64,000 nucleotides of DNA, taken from the NCBI GenBank assembly GCA_030704615.1, contig CM060733.1, forward strand, positions 58,652,001 to 58,716,000, read 5' to 3'. The notes beneath the pieces are model-generated. The model saw nothing but the letters and a program-made list of their open reading frames with translations. It did no database searches and was not told the origin of the DNA. The translations under genes were made by a program, and so were the position numbers. Shown here one piece after another: positions 37,818 through 48,856 of this stretch; position 1 is the stretch's first letter, and each line of letters opens with the position of its first letter. Source of the DNA: Takakia lepidozioides. Taxonomy: Eukaryota; Streptophyta; Takakiopsida; Takakiales; Takakiaceae.

Positions 37818-39988
37818 GTGGCTGACAAGATCATTGGGAGGAAACTAATTGTCTGCGGTAGAGCAGTTAATTGGTGGACCAATGAGATTAAACTCAAGAT
37901 AGCTGAGAGACGAGCCCTCTATAAAGAGTGCTGCAATTTGGAAACCAACAGAGAATTGTGGGCGAGGTACTACCAGCTCCGTAAAGATATCAATCAGCTT
38001 GTTAGGTCTCAGAAGAAATTATACTGGGACAAGTTATACAGTGAAATAAACTCCAACCACCATGGTGGTAATGACAAGAAATTCTGGTTGGCCCTTCAAC
38101 GTTTGTACAAGCCAAAAAACGGTCAGCAAGTGCAAGCGCTGAAGACTACTAAAGGTGCAGTGGTGACTTCATCGGTTGACATTGTCAAAACCTTTGAAAC
38201 TCACTACAGTATCCTTGGCAGAACTTCTAGGTCTAACAGTGAGGGGTCTTCTGCTGAATGGAGGGACACAGTTGGAAAAACTGTTCCTATGATTCAAAAC
38301 AGCCCTGATGAACTGGAGTATATTTCAATGGCTTATAATGCTCCCATTAGTTCTTCTGAGATTGTGGAAGCAATTGAACATTTAAATGGATATAAAGCTG
38401 GTGGACCTGATGGTATTGTCAACGAGCTTATCAAGCACGGTGGCGATCCCATGATAGAGGCCCTAGTTCTCCTCTTTAACCTTATCTGGAAGACTGAAAT
38501 GATCCCCTTTCGCTGGCGACAGGGGGTCATTGTCAATCTATACAAGAAGGGTGGCAGAGAAGAACCGGGGAACTACCGTGGCATCACACTCCTCAATGCT
38601 GTTGGCAAGACATTCTGCAGAGTTATAAGTACTCGTCTCGAGGTTGATCTGGAGTCTAGAGGTTGTTTCCACGAAGGCCAAGCTGGCTTTCGGCGAAACA
38701 GGGGCTGTGTGGATCATATCTTCACTCTAAGCCAGATTATCCAGGGAAGGAAAAAAGAAGGGAAACCCACTTATGTTTTTTTCCTGGATGTCAAAAAGGC
38801 TTATGACACAGTGTGGAGAGATGGCCTATGGTTCCGCCTCTGGTCTTGTGGGATCAAGGGAAAGATGTGGAGAGTTGTCCACAACTTGTATGCTCACACC
38901 AAAAGCTGTGTCACTGTTAACGGACAGAAGTCCAACTTCTTTGACATAGACCAAGGTGTAGCTCAAGGATGTACTCTCTCCCCTCTGCTCTTCAATGTTT
39001 TCATCAATCAACTCCTCGAGGATGTGGAAAGTGAGGGATTTGGGTTAAGGGTGGGTGATACCACCATACCAGCCCTTATGTTTGCGGATGACTTCGCAGG
39101 CATAGGGGAGACTCCAACCAATCTCCAGGAGTTGATTGATTGCACGAAGAGATACTTTGATCTTTGGGGGCTAGAGGCTAATGTCAGCAAATGTGCAGTG
39201 GTAGCATTCAACGACAGAGGAGAGGGAGGAAGTGATCTTAAGTGGCAGTGGGGTAGCCAAGAGATCCTGGTCCTCCCTTCCTACACTTACCTAGGCGTTG
39301 AGTTCTCCTCCAATTGTAATTGGGATGCACATATCTGGAAAGTTGTTCAAACTAGCAAGGGCAAAGCTCTGGGGCTCACTAAATTTTTCCACTGCAGAGG
39401 GGTCAACTTTGAGTTAAGAAAACCATGCTTTGTCGCGTTATTAGACCTGCCTTGGAGTACGGATCTGCTATATGGGTTGATAACTCCAACCAGGCTAAGT
39501 CTCTAGAATCCATTCAAGTGGGGGTGCTTAAGGAGTGTATGTCAGCATGCTCCAAAACAGCCAATGTGGCTGTTCGGGGTGAGTTTGGCATTCCGTCCTT
39601 AAGCTCCCGACGAGATGAATTCAAGGTCAGATGGTGGGGTCAGCTGCAACATATGCCCAACACCAGATATCCTAAGTTAATCGACTCTATATCTTGGAAA
39701 CAGGACCGCCCTGTCAAACATGCTAAGTCCTGGCAGAAGAGAGTAGAAGAGATCCTCAAGGACCTGGACCTGGATCCGCAAGTCTTGACCCTGCTGGATA
39801 AATCTGACTTAGAGGCTGTAGTGTCCTCCGCCATGTCTGTTGCCATGAGATTGTCTGATGAAAATGAAGTTAGGCAGAAAACTTCCCTGAACTTGTTTCC
39901 AGTCTGTGACATGGGGGAGGACATCTTGGATGACCTCAAGGGTCTACCCACTCTCGGCACTAGACTGAAATTTAAACTCAGGGCATGA
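37818..39988 (+). pseudogene. LINE C reverse transcriptase
   Basis: The RT frame is open from 37,818 to 39,506: LNGYKAGGPDGIVNELIKHG, NYRGITLLNAVGKTF, AGFRRNRGCVDHIFTL, FFLDVKKAYDTVW (first catalytic aspartate), GVAQGCTLSPLLFNVFINQL and MFADDFAGIG (catalytic FADD). A frameshift near 39,430 moves the thumb/C-terminal part to 39,425-39,988 (ALEYGSAIWVDNSNQAKSLE). A TGA at 39,986 precedes the zinc-knuckle segment, which is open in the truncated copy at 16.1 kb. The catalytic residues are intact but the protein is interrupted. Confidence 0.85.
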
Positions 39989-40589
39989 AGCCTACCTTTG
40001 AACAGCAAACAGAAGCAGAGAGGAAAGGGAGAGTGCAATTGCCCGTTGTGTGGGCAATCTGAAGACAGTATTCATTTTCTGATACACTGTCCGGGGTTCT
40101 CTCACCAAAGAGACGCTCTCTTCAAATCTATTAAGGGAATTGTGCCTGTACCCCTGTTTACCAACTTTGAAAGTCTCGAGGCTGAGCCAAAAGCCCAGGC
40201 CCTCCTGAGGCCTAGTTTTGGGCAAATCACACATAGCAGATTGATGCTTGTGTGAAGGGATTTCTAGAGGATATCTGGAAAACCCGGATTAATTCTTTAT
40301 ATGGAGGTAAGTCTTACTACCAACGTCAGCCCCTGACAGAGGTAGGTTCTGTCCCTTTTGTTCCCGCTCAAATTGGGCGCGGGGTCAATGGCCACAAGGC
40401 TACGACAAACAACGTCTTATGAGTACAATCTCTCCCCAGCACATTTTTAAAGTCTTGGGACCATTTCAGAGTAGGAGCTAGTGTGTGATCAGTAGGGTTT
40501 GGGTGTTTGCAAGAAAAAATTCAGCTGTCATTGTCAGCTTCTAGCAGCAAGGGCAAGGTCTATGCATTAATGGTGCTGAGTAAGGGATA

Positions 40590-42260
40590 GCTGAAGGAGA
40601 GCAGGGATAGAGTGTGGGTCCAGATTCATCCAAGAGGGATGGATATCAGGCACAATAGTGCCCATGATTCCCTGTGGATTAATAGCTACATGAAACCTGC
40701 ATGGGTAGATGATCAACTGGAAACAGCGGCAGCAGCATATTTGAAATCAAGTGCTCCACCATGGTCACAGCTTCCAAGGGAGGACCAAGAGAGGGAGTCC
40801 ACAATACCGCTTCTGGCGCTTCTAGCACTTCTGGGCACGTCAGGATGCTATGTGAGGCAGGGCAACTGAAAGAGGCTCTACAGATTTTGAAGGGTTTCAG
40901 CAGATTCAGCAGATTCAGATACTTATGTCTGTCTCTTGCATAAGTGCATCAAGATGAAAGGCCTAGAAGCCGGAAAACAGGTGCATGCTCACATTATCCA
41001 AAGTGGATTCAAGCCCAACGTTTTTCTATGCAACACCCTTGTTAACATGTATGTGAAGTGTGGGAGCATTGTGGATGCACACTGAGTGTTCAACAAAATG
41101 CCTGAACAAGGTGTGATCACGTGGAATATAATGATGGCTGAACGAGATGTGATCTCGTGGAACGCAATGATCACTGGATATGCTCAGCGTGGGTGCGGGA
41201 TGAAGGCTTTGGAGACCTATGAGCAAATGATTCAGGAAGGGTTGAACCCAGACCAGGTCACATTCGTTTCCATTTTCAATGTGTGTGCAAGCCTGGAAAA
41301 GGGCAAAGAGGTCCATGGTGATATCGTCAAAGCTGGAATTGTACCAGATGTCATTCTAAACAATGCCCTCATTGACATGTATGCCAAAGGCGGAAGTACT
41401 GAAGATGCAAAGGGAGTGTTCGTCAGGATGGCTCAACGACATGTGGTATCATGGAGTGCTATGATTGCAGGATATGCACAACATGCGTGTGGGATTGATA
41501 CTGCCAATGTGACAACAAGAAAGTATCCCGAAACAGGTAACATAGACGAGGAGAAGCTGTGGAATGAATACTTTTCTGACCCCAGTCAATGGTGGCACAA
41601 TCGAGGCAAGAAGATGAATGTCTGTTAGATTACAGAGAGTAGCAGGCGCAATTGAGCATAGGAACTGTGGAATTTATAGCCTCCATTCTTCTAAGTTTAC
41701 TTTCTCTACTGTCCAAAAATCAATCAGAAGGTTCATGGATACAGCAGGCAAGGGTACCACCAACAGTTTGGAGGCTGTGATGGCTGCATATGTGTGGGGA
41801 AAAAGAAGCTCCTCCTGGAACAGGAGTGAAGGTTGACAGCATCCGCAGGCAAGTCATGCACCCTTTCATGTACCCTCCTCACAGACTTTAAACCAAGGAG
41901 GCATTTCAGCAGATTCAAAAATGTATGTCAGAGCAGAAGTTGCGAGATCTGCTGCTGGACTTAGGGTGCAAGCAACAGGTGCTTGGCATTCAGGTGTATG
42001 CCTCTACCTCAGCCAACAGGAATGTGATACTCTTGGATTTTGGATGCTGTTGCTATCCATCTATGCTGCAGCTGGTAATTGGGATAATACTGCAAAGGTG
42101 AGAAGAATGATGAAGGTTAGAGGAGTTAGAAAGGAGCCAGGTCGCTGTAGAAAAACAGAAAAGGAATTTTCTGTTTGCCACCACAGTGAGAAGCTGGCCA
42201 TTAGTTTTGTGTCTGGAGACGAAAGTAGTGGATCTGCCAACATCCAGTCCAACAGGTGAA
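40590..42260 (+). pseudogene. PPR protein copy 2 with PDF-like, E and DYW remnants
   Basis: The leader resembles that of copies 1, 3 and 4 (WAGK-free text: MVTASKGGPREGVHNT at about 40,761), followed by QVHAHIIQSGFKPNVFL-like motifs and PPR units to about 41,500 (NAMITGYAQRGCGMKALETY). A TGA at 41,083 and several frame changes break it. At 41,545-41,625, LWNEYFSDPSQWWHNRGKK resembles the PDF motif of organellar single-stranded DNA-binding (OSB) proteins. At 41,921-42,259, LLSIYAAAGNWDNTAKVRRM and CHHSEKLAISF are E-domain and DYW-domain remnants of an editing-type PPR protein. The order of parts suggests a once complete PLS-E-DYW gene with rearrangement. Not translatable as it stands. Confidence 0.7.
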
Positions 42261-42454
42261 GTCCTGGCAGAACGGGAAGAGGAGATTTCAAGTGCCTGAA
42301 TATTAGGCAAGAGGAACTGACCCTACTAAAATGAAGTTGACTTGAAAGTTAACTTGGAAAGCTGATGTGTCCAAGGCCATGTTGGAAGAATGCAGAATGT
42401 CCAAACAACAGTTAGGCATAAAACCCTGAACTCATTTCCGGTTTGTAACATGGA

Positions 42455-42540
42455 TGAGTGAAGGGCAGCCTTGACACTACTGTAATTTTAACTCAGGGTG
42501 AGGTTCAACCTCGAAACTTTCAAAGTTAGTAAACAGAGGT
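42455..42540 (-). mobile_element. Small inverted LINE C-derived fragment
   Basis: CGAAACTTTCAAAGTTAGTAA followed by ACAGAGGTACA is the reverse complement of the LINE C segment near 40,150-40,190 with a few changes. Upstream, TTTCCGGTTTGTAACATGGA resembles LINE C sequence near 39,895 in plus orientation. Together they suggest a rearranged fragment between two PPR copies. Confidence 0.45.
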
Positions 42541-43910
42541 ACATGCGTATGAGCAAATGATGCGTGAAGCCCAACCACATCACGTTCGGTTGCATTTGCA
42601 ATGTGTATGCAAGCCTGGGAGCCCTGGAAAAGGGGAAAGAGGTCCATGATGACCTCGTCAAAGCTGGAATTGTAGCAGATGTCATTTTGAACACTGCCCT
42701 GGTGGACAATATGTATGCCAAATGTGGGTGCATTAAAGATGCAAAGGCAATTTTCAACAATATGCAGGCTGAATGACATCTTCAGAGCTGGAATCGTACC
42801 AGATGTGATCCTGAACAATACCTTGGTGGACATGTATGCCAAATGTGGGAGCATTGAGCAAGCAAAGGGGAGTGTTCGACCATATGGCTGAACGAAATGT
42901 GGTGTCATGGAACATGATGTTGCAGAATATGCACAGCAGGGGCGCAGGATGGTGGCTTTGGAGACGTATGAGCAAATGATGTGCGAAGGAGTGAAGCCTA
43001 GAAAGGGGTAAAGAGGTCCATGGTTGCATCGTCAAAAGCTGGAATTGTACCAGATGTCATCCTGAACACTGCCCTGGTGGACATGTATGCGATGTGGGTG
43101 CATCGAGGATGCAAATGGAGTATGGCTGAACGTGATGTGGTGTCGTGGAATGTGATGATTGCAAGATATGCACAGCAAGGGTGCGGGATGGAGGCTTTGG
43201 AGACCTATGAGCAAATGATGTGCGAAGGGGTGAAAACCAACAACATCACGTTTGTTTGTGTTTGCAATGCGGAACGCGATGCTTGCAGGGGTATGCACAG
43301 CAGGGGCGCGGGATGGAGGCTTTGGAGCTCTATTCCAGAGTTTATTGAGCCTGTCACAGGCTGTCATTGTCAGCTGCTAGCAGCAAGGCAAGGATGTATG
43401 CATGATTTGTGCAGAGGCATGGATAGTTGAAGGAGCAGGGATAGAGTGTGGGTCCAGATTCATCCAAGGGGACCGGACTTCAAGCTCCAGATTACCTATG
43501 ATTCCCTGTGGATCAATAGCTACAAGTAACCTGCATGGGTAGATGGTCAACTAAAGGCACGTATGTTTGCATTTGCAGTGCGTGTGCTAGACTGGCAACC
43601 CTGGAAAAGGGGAAAGAGGCCCATGGTGACATCATCAAATCTGGAATTGTACCAGCTGTCATTCTGAACACTGCCCAACGCGATGCTTGCAGGGTATGCA
43701 CAGCAGAGGCGCGGGATGGAGGCTTTGGAGACCTATGAGCAAATGATGTGCAAAGGGGTGAGGCCAACCACATCACGTTTGTTTGTGATTCCAATGCTTG
43801 TGCAAGCTTGGCAGCCCTGGAAAAGGGCAAGAGGTGCATGGTTGTATCGCAAAAGCTGGAATTGTACCAGATGTGATTCTGTACGATATCCTCGTGGGCA
43901 GCATCACATT
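42540..43910 (+). pseudogene. PPR copy 3, highly degraded
   Basis: Several PPR pieces in changing frames: YASLGALEKGKEVHDDLVKA (42,610-42,680), [18 protein letters not shown]-like text, VVSWNVMIARYAQQGCGMEA (43,140-43,200). A second leader copy at 43,425-43,552 is followed by ARLATLEKGKEAHGDIIKSG (43,585-43,650) and further scraps to 43,910. Numerous deletions and stops show that it is a relic. The repeated leader implies two nested or adjacent partial copies. Confidence 0.65.
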
Positions 43911-44522
43911 TAAGTTGAGCGAACCTGAAGCAAGCTTCTTCTTTTTTTGGTGGGGGGGATGCATTTAACTGTAAGTTGGAACACTAACTAACTGTTGCAG
44001 ACACTAACTGAAAGTGCAAGTGGGCAGGGCCCTAAGCACTACTCCTCTCTAAGTTGTTCAATTCAACCTGCTGATCTAACTACTTTTGTGGTTCTCTCGC
44101 TCACAGTGTCGCTTGCCCTAATGCCACTGGACAGTAAGTCTCAAACCCTGCACGAAGTCTTGAATATATAATTGTTTGAAGTGACGTGACATGTGCAATT
44201 AAGATGGTCATTTCCCAAGGGTAGTTGCAAAACAAGCCAGTTGTGAGATCCAATCTTTGGGTACCCAAAGAATTACCGACTTACACACAATACACAAGCA
44301 AGGAAATATAGCCATAAGGTTTAACAGTGACATCTTGTTGCAAGTGCAGGTGGAGCAGAAAAAAATATAACATATTGTTGCATCGCACTTTGCACCTAAC
44401 TTCCCAACAAAGCAGTGTAGCATCAACCTCGGTCTGAGAGAGACAACCACAGTTCTATAGATTAACGTGATTAATTTTACAGTCGCACTCTTAGGGTTTA
44501 ATTCTCCTCAAAAATCCACCGA
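43911..44522. other. Intergenic region upstream of the orphan gene
   Basis: Nothing recognisable apart from a T-rich/G-rich run at 43,938-43,963. It should include the promoter of the gene at 44,585. Confidence 0.5.
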
Positions 44523-44528
44523 TATATA
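44522..44528 (+). promoter_or_regulatory. TATA box of the orphan gene
   Basis: ATATATA lies 57-63 bp upstream of the ATG at 44,585 and is followed by a CT-rich tract, a common arrangement at plant transcription starts. The 5' leader would be only about 30 nt. Confidence 0.45.
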
Positions 44529-44584
44529 CTTTCAGCTACCCCCGCCTCTCTATCTCTCTCTCTACACCATACATACAAACAACC

Positions 44585-45319
44585 ATGTCAACATCAGAAA
44601 TAGCCGACACAATAGACACTGTAACAGACAAAGACATAACCCACCAAGACATGACAAACGTGATATACGACAGTTTCGCGTCCAATGACCACCATGCCCT
44701 TAAGGTGGGGAACACGTGGAAACGCCTGCCCAACAGTACAAACTTCCACAGCACCTTGTGGAACGTCCCTTCGGACCGTGAAGAAATAGCAATCTTCGTA
44801 GGTATTGCAAAATTCCCCTACCTTGGCAAAACCGGGAATTACAGATTCGTGACTTTCGCCGAAGAACTAAAAGACGCAAAATTCACAATATTGATAGAAG
44901 ACAGCCATTTCCAGTTCGACTATGCAAATACAATAACGGAATGGTCCGATCATTGGAAGAGGAGAGGCAAGGACACGTGGTGGATGGGTGAAAACAACAT
45001 GAGCTTCACGAAAAAGCTCCTAAAAAACAACACAAACAACTCTGGATCGACGTCCAATAACAACGAACGTCACAAAACAAACAATGACGGGATGTACAAT
45101 ACGATAGAAGTCCTTAACGAAAATGGCCAAAAAATGGATGGACAATCCGTACGTTCAGGGGATCTCGTTGCAATCAAGTGTAACATCCGATATTGGATGA
45201 ATTTCCGTCACAAGAAACACGGGCTTTCATTCCAATTAAAAGGGGTCAAACTGCTGGCCAAAGCACCAGAAGAGACAGAATCGAACGACGACAACTGGAG
45301 CAAAAGCATAGCTTGGTAG
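44585..45319 (+). CDS. Intronless orphan protein, 244 aa
   Basis: One open frame with an ACC before the ATG, a TATA box upstream, and an AATAAAA about 115 bp after the stop. The N-terminal part is acidic. Residues about 40-130 are rich in aromatic residues (IAIFVGIAKFPYLGKTGNYR, WKRRGKDTWWMGEN) and look like a beta-rich domain. An Asn/Ser-rich linker follows (NNTNNSGSTSNNNE). A C-terminal segment of alternating hydrophobic strands ends LSFQLKGVKLLAKAPEE. The C-terminal strand pattern (a GDLVAI start, then an aromatic strand and a GLSFQLKGV strand) reminds me of OB-fold single-stranded DNA-binding proteins of large DNA viruses, but I cannot establish homology by eye. It is surrounded by decayed PPR and transposon sequence yet is itself undamaged, which argues that it is either recent or under selection. 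I do not recognise the family. Confidence 0.6.
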   Translation: MSTSEIADTIDTVTDKDITHQDMTNVIYDSFASNDHHALKVGNTWKRLPNSTNFHSTLWNVPSDREEIAIFVGIAKFPYLGKTGNYRFVTFAEELKDAKFTILIEDSHFQFDYANTITEWSDHWKRRGKDTWWMGENNMSFTKKLLKNNTNNSGSTSNNNERHKTNNDGMYNTIEVLNENGQKMDGQSVRSGDLVAIKCNIRYWMNFRHKKHGLSFQLKGVKLLAKAPEETESNDDNWSKSIAW

Positions 45320-45599
45320 AGCTTAAATTAGACACTTCTAAACGTTCCATGTAAGGGCCACCATATTTTATAAAGACCATCCTCCTTCTCCTTTTCAAAA
45401 AGTCTATATTTTTCCAATGCATGCTCACAACGGATAATAAAAAAATACTGATTTATCATAGTCCAAATCTACTTGTTGTACCAAGATGACCCATGGAAAA
45501 CCCCTCCAACTCTCTCTCAAGTTCCTCCAGTATGGCCCATCCGTCCGGGCGTCCTTCTCAGAAGTCGTCGCTAGTAGTGCGGAGCAACGCGAAGCCCTA

Positions 45600-45735
45600 G
45601 TTCATCTATACAATTAGCTAATCCACTTTCTAGATCTAGCCCAATGGTAATGGGAACATACCACCTCGGAAGTGGCGTGGGTTCAATCCACCGATTGGTG
45701 TTACAAAGGTGTCCACCTTCATTTCTGCTAGAACG
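45600..45735 (+). repeat. tRNA-derived SINE-like element
   Basis: An A-box-like TAGCCCAATGG (45,637-45,647) and a B-box core GGTTCAATCC (45,680-45,689) with 32 bp between them. GTGGGTTCAATCCACC can form the T-arm. No complete cloverleaf is present. Confidence 0.5.
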
Positions 45736-48160
45736 CAATTGTCGTTCGGGGTCAAGAGACCCCATAATCTACGCTTCCTTTGGGAGGCGTCATACATTAT
45801 AATATATTATCATTACCTATCGAAGAAAAAAAACTACCATTTGCTTTTGCGTCTCTTCAACTCTTCAACTGTCTTCGGCATCTGTCCTTTCTTCCCAAAA
45901 CTTCAATTGGTCTGGATTCCAGAAGACCATAGAATAATACAAAAACCCACCCACCACTCAAATATAGGCCATCTAGTTTGTAGGAAGGTCATCTTACTGT
46001 TGACAAATCCTCTCAAAGAAGACCACTTTGGAGAAGAGGTTGACTAAAGCACTAATCCTACCTATTGGATCTATCTTGCTTTAAACCGACTGTTCCTACA
46101 TATCTTGTTGGTGAGTTATAATAGCCATTGATATTCAATCCTACAGATGTCTTCTTCAAAACTTTGCATTCGCTACTATTTTTCACTTCAAGCTCAACTT
46201 AATCAAACTATTGGCTCTATGGTATCCTGGAATCCAACACTTGAGATAAAATAGAGAGTGGTGGAAGAAGAAGAGTCACATTGTCATGAAGTTGCATGCT
46301 TATAATAGGACAAGTACCCGTCATTGTTAATCAAACATTCATTTGTTTCCCTTCCTACAAAAGAAAGGTCATAATACATGAATACCATGAATGTGATTAC
46401 TCGTTTCACCAAATTTAGACAGAGGGTTGTATAACGAATACTAGTAATATGGTCTTCTTACATTAATAAATTAGATGGCATGTATTTGAGTGGTGGGCAG
46501 GTTCTAGTATTATGAGTGGGAGAGGAAGAGAGAGTGTGAGGACTATGACCAAAGCCGGCGTAATTAAGAGCCACTTCACTTTTCAGCTACTGCCCATATT
46601 ATTCACCACAACTATTATTTAATATATGTGTCCCATTTGCCATATATCTATGAACTTCAATTTTGGGGATATTGAGATGTATGTTTAGTAGTTTGATTAT
46701 GTCAAACATATAATTAGCCACTTACTACCTGGTGAGAAAGGGATCTTTGCAGTGGCGTGGTCCTTTCACGATCTTTGTGGCGTGGTCTTTCATGATCATT
46801 TCGATTGTGTGATTGTTGTGACTTGCATATCACTAGCTCCCGCTCGCTCCTCTTGGGTGTATCCCGCTCGCTCCTTTTGGATGTGTTGTGCTATCTTGCT
46901 CTTTGATTTTCTTTGTTTTGCATTTTCTGTAGTCATTGTCTTGCACCCGTCTTGCATTTGTTGTGGGGTCCAATGTCCTCGTCGACGTCCTGGCGGTGTT
47001 CTCTGATGCACTTGGCACCTAGCAGAGGAAGAGGGATTCCTCACCATTTAGGTGAGGCATACTCATGAATAAGGTTTTGCAAGTTTTATTTGTTTTGAGT
47101 GTTTGACATCTGTGGTGTAGTGTTATGTAGCGCTTTTATGGAGAGTGAAATATATCTTAGAGGTTGGTGCAAGCATAGGGTTTACTTGCGTCGGCTTCAG
47201 CCAACAGGACGATCGAACAAAAACTGTTTTGAAGAAGACGTTTGTACGTAGGATTGAATGTGAATGGATGTTGCCTCTTACTCAATTTTTTTTGGATTTT
47301 TCACTCAATTTGCGAATGTAGCTAGCCAGACCTTTTTTAATTTACCAAAAGCAGGATTGTAGTGGTAGGGAGGAGGAGCATGCATGTGGATATATTTACA
47401 TGACAGTGGAATTGTGACGCTGTGAAACCCTAAGGCCTCGACTAGAATAGACCTCAAATCGCAAGAGAGTCAAGTCAAGTCAAATGACTGATCGACCTAT
47501 CTTGATTGAACAAGACAATGTGTCACTCTATTGCCTAGGATTTAAAATTGTAAATTCATTCATGATGTCATGATGGCGATGGTTTTTGTAATATATGTTT
47601 CTTTGCCCTGCATATTCGTAGATCTTTAAACATGACGTACTGTGTTACTTAAAGATCATAAACTTTACTTCTGTCAATGTCATTTATTTGTTTTCTAAAA
47701 ACTTGAATCAAATCCATTGATTTCTCATAGATCCAACTCATTTGTTTTCTGAAAACTTGAAATTATCCATTTGTTTTGTCAGAATTGTACTATATATACA
47801 TCAGTTTTAAAGTGCAGGTTAGTATGAACTTGATGATACAATATCCTCATGAATGATCAGAATAATGTTTCTTTGGGCCGGCCTAACTGAAATTAAAGTT
47901 CAGTTCATGTCAGTGTCTGGTGATATTGCGCAAATGTTTGAGCCTCAATTGTTGTCTTTCATTTGCATGACAATGATCAAGTTAATTGAATCATCTTTTA
48001 ATCAGCTAAGTTATTCACGTGTTCAGTACAAATATTTTTAAGAACCAGGATTACGTTCAGTCTTTCATATGCACGATGTTGCTTAAAGTTGATCATAGAC
48101 TTGCTGTCAAATATATATTATTTTTTGAAATGTCGCCTTCATTTCAGATTCTGGACGTGA
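45736..48160. other. Intergenic region up to the Mutator-like element
   Basis: AT-rich sequence without recognisable genes. A short imperfect repeat (GTGGCGTGGTC and CCCGCTCGCTCC, each twice) occurs at 46,750-46,880. Confidence 0.5.
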
Positions 48161-48169
48161 ATTTGATCA
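48161..48169. repeat. Left 9-bp target-site duplication
   Basis: ATTTGATCA, identical to 60,375-60,383. Confidence 0.85.
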
Positions 48170-48245
48170 GGGGGGTGCTATTCTGTGAGCCTGGAGGCGT
48201 GAGCCTGTGAGCCCAGGAAACCGTGAGCCCAGCACAGGCTCACGC
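48170..48245 (+). repeat. Left terminus with GTGAGCC repeats
   Basis: Starts GGGGGGTGCTATTCT and holds four direct GTGAGCC motifs and one inverted copy (GGCTCAC, 48,237-48,243). These are probably transposase recognition sites; this is inferred from their presence at both ends. Confidence 0.6.
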
Positions 48246-48453
48246 CACGTCAGCATACATACAGGGCCTATTTCCGCGGGTTGATCAGCCATTTCCCGGG
48301 AATGCAGAGTGGATATGTTACATCCATTGTATCCATTGCATCCATGCAGACGTTATCAACATACCAAGCCCTCACAAGTTTATGTGGGTACGTTGTGAGG
48401 AGGTGCACACTGACATGATCTAAAGCGGAACCCTGCGAAATCTTTTCTTACTC

Positions 48454-48680
48454 ACCACCCTTGCGAACATGCCAGGTATGTGCGGGAGCATCATGGATGC
48501 TCATTAGATTTGAGAATGCCTCACAGCTCTTTGATGAGGTGGACTTCACCGTGATGGATTCACCAACCATTCTTCTAGCATGAATGGTTTGGAGACCAAC
48601 GACCAAATGATGCGGGAATGCTGTACACGAACCAAAGTCGTTTGTTTGTTTTTGCAATGCACTCAAGTCTGTGAGGTCCA
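48454..48680 (+). pseudogene. PPR gene fragment inside the MULE
   Basis: CACCCTTGCGAACATG, then TGTGCGGGAGCATCATGGAT, match the TLVNMYVKCGSIMDAH region of PPR copies 1 and 2. Later pieces (TTTGGAGACCAACGACCAAA, then TCGTTTGTTTGTTTTTGCAA) match the next motifs, with a block of unrelated or strongly diverged sequence between. Several stops interrupt it. It lies within the element boundaries, so it is either a captured host fragment (Pack-MULE style) or the remnant of an insertion target. Confidence 0.6.
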
Positions 48681-48856
48681 GATAACACTAAATAGATTGA
48701 AGGAACAATCCGGACAGTCCATGCAACCCCCATCTCCAACAATAGTTTGTTCCCATTAATGTGCATTCCACGCACACATTGCAAACAGGACAACAAGGAG
48801 ACACAACCATCCCATTTCAAATTTGGCCCCGAATAAAACCAAAAGAAAACTTCATA

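Larger units (their letters stand above)
36019..40436 (+). mobile_element. LINE retrotransposon C, near full length but decayed
   Basis: A 4.4-kb non-LTR element inserted at the end of PPR copy 1. In order it holds an N-terminal region with a triplicated linker, an APE-type endonuclease, a reverse transcriptase and a C-terminal zinc knuckle (CPLCGQSEDSIHFLIHC, about 40,035-40,090). It belongs to a different clade from LINEs A and B. The 3' end is taken at GTACAA...CTCTCCC by comparison with the truncated copy at 16,054-16,482. It carries several stops and frameshifts. No target-site duplication was recognised, so the 5' boundary is approximate. Confidence 0.82.
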
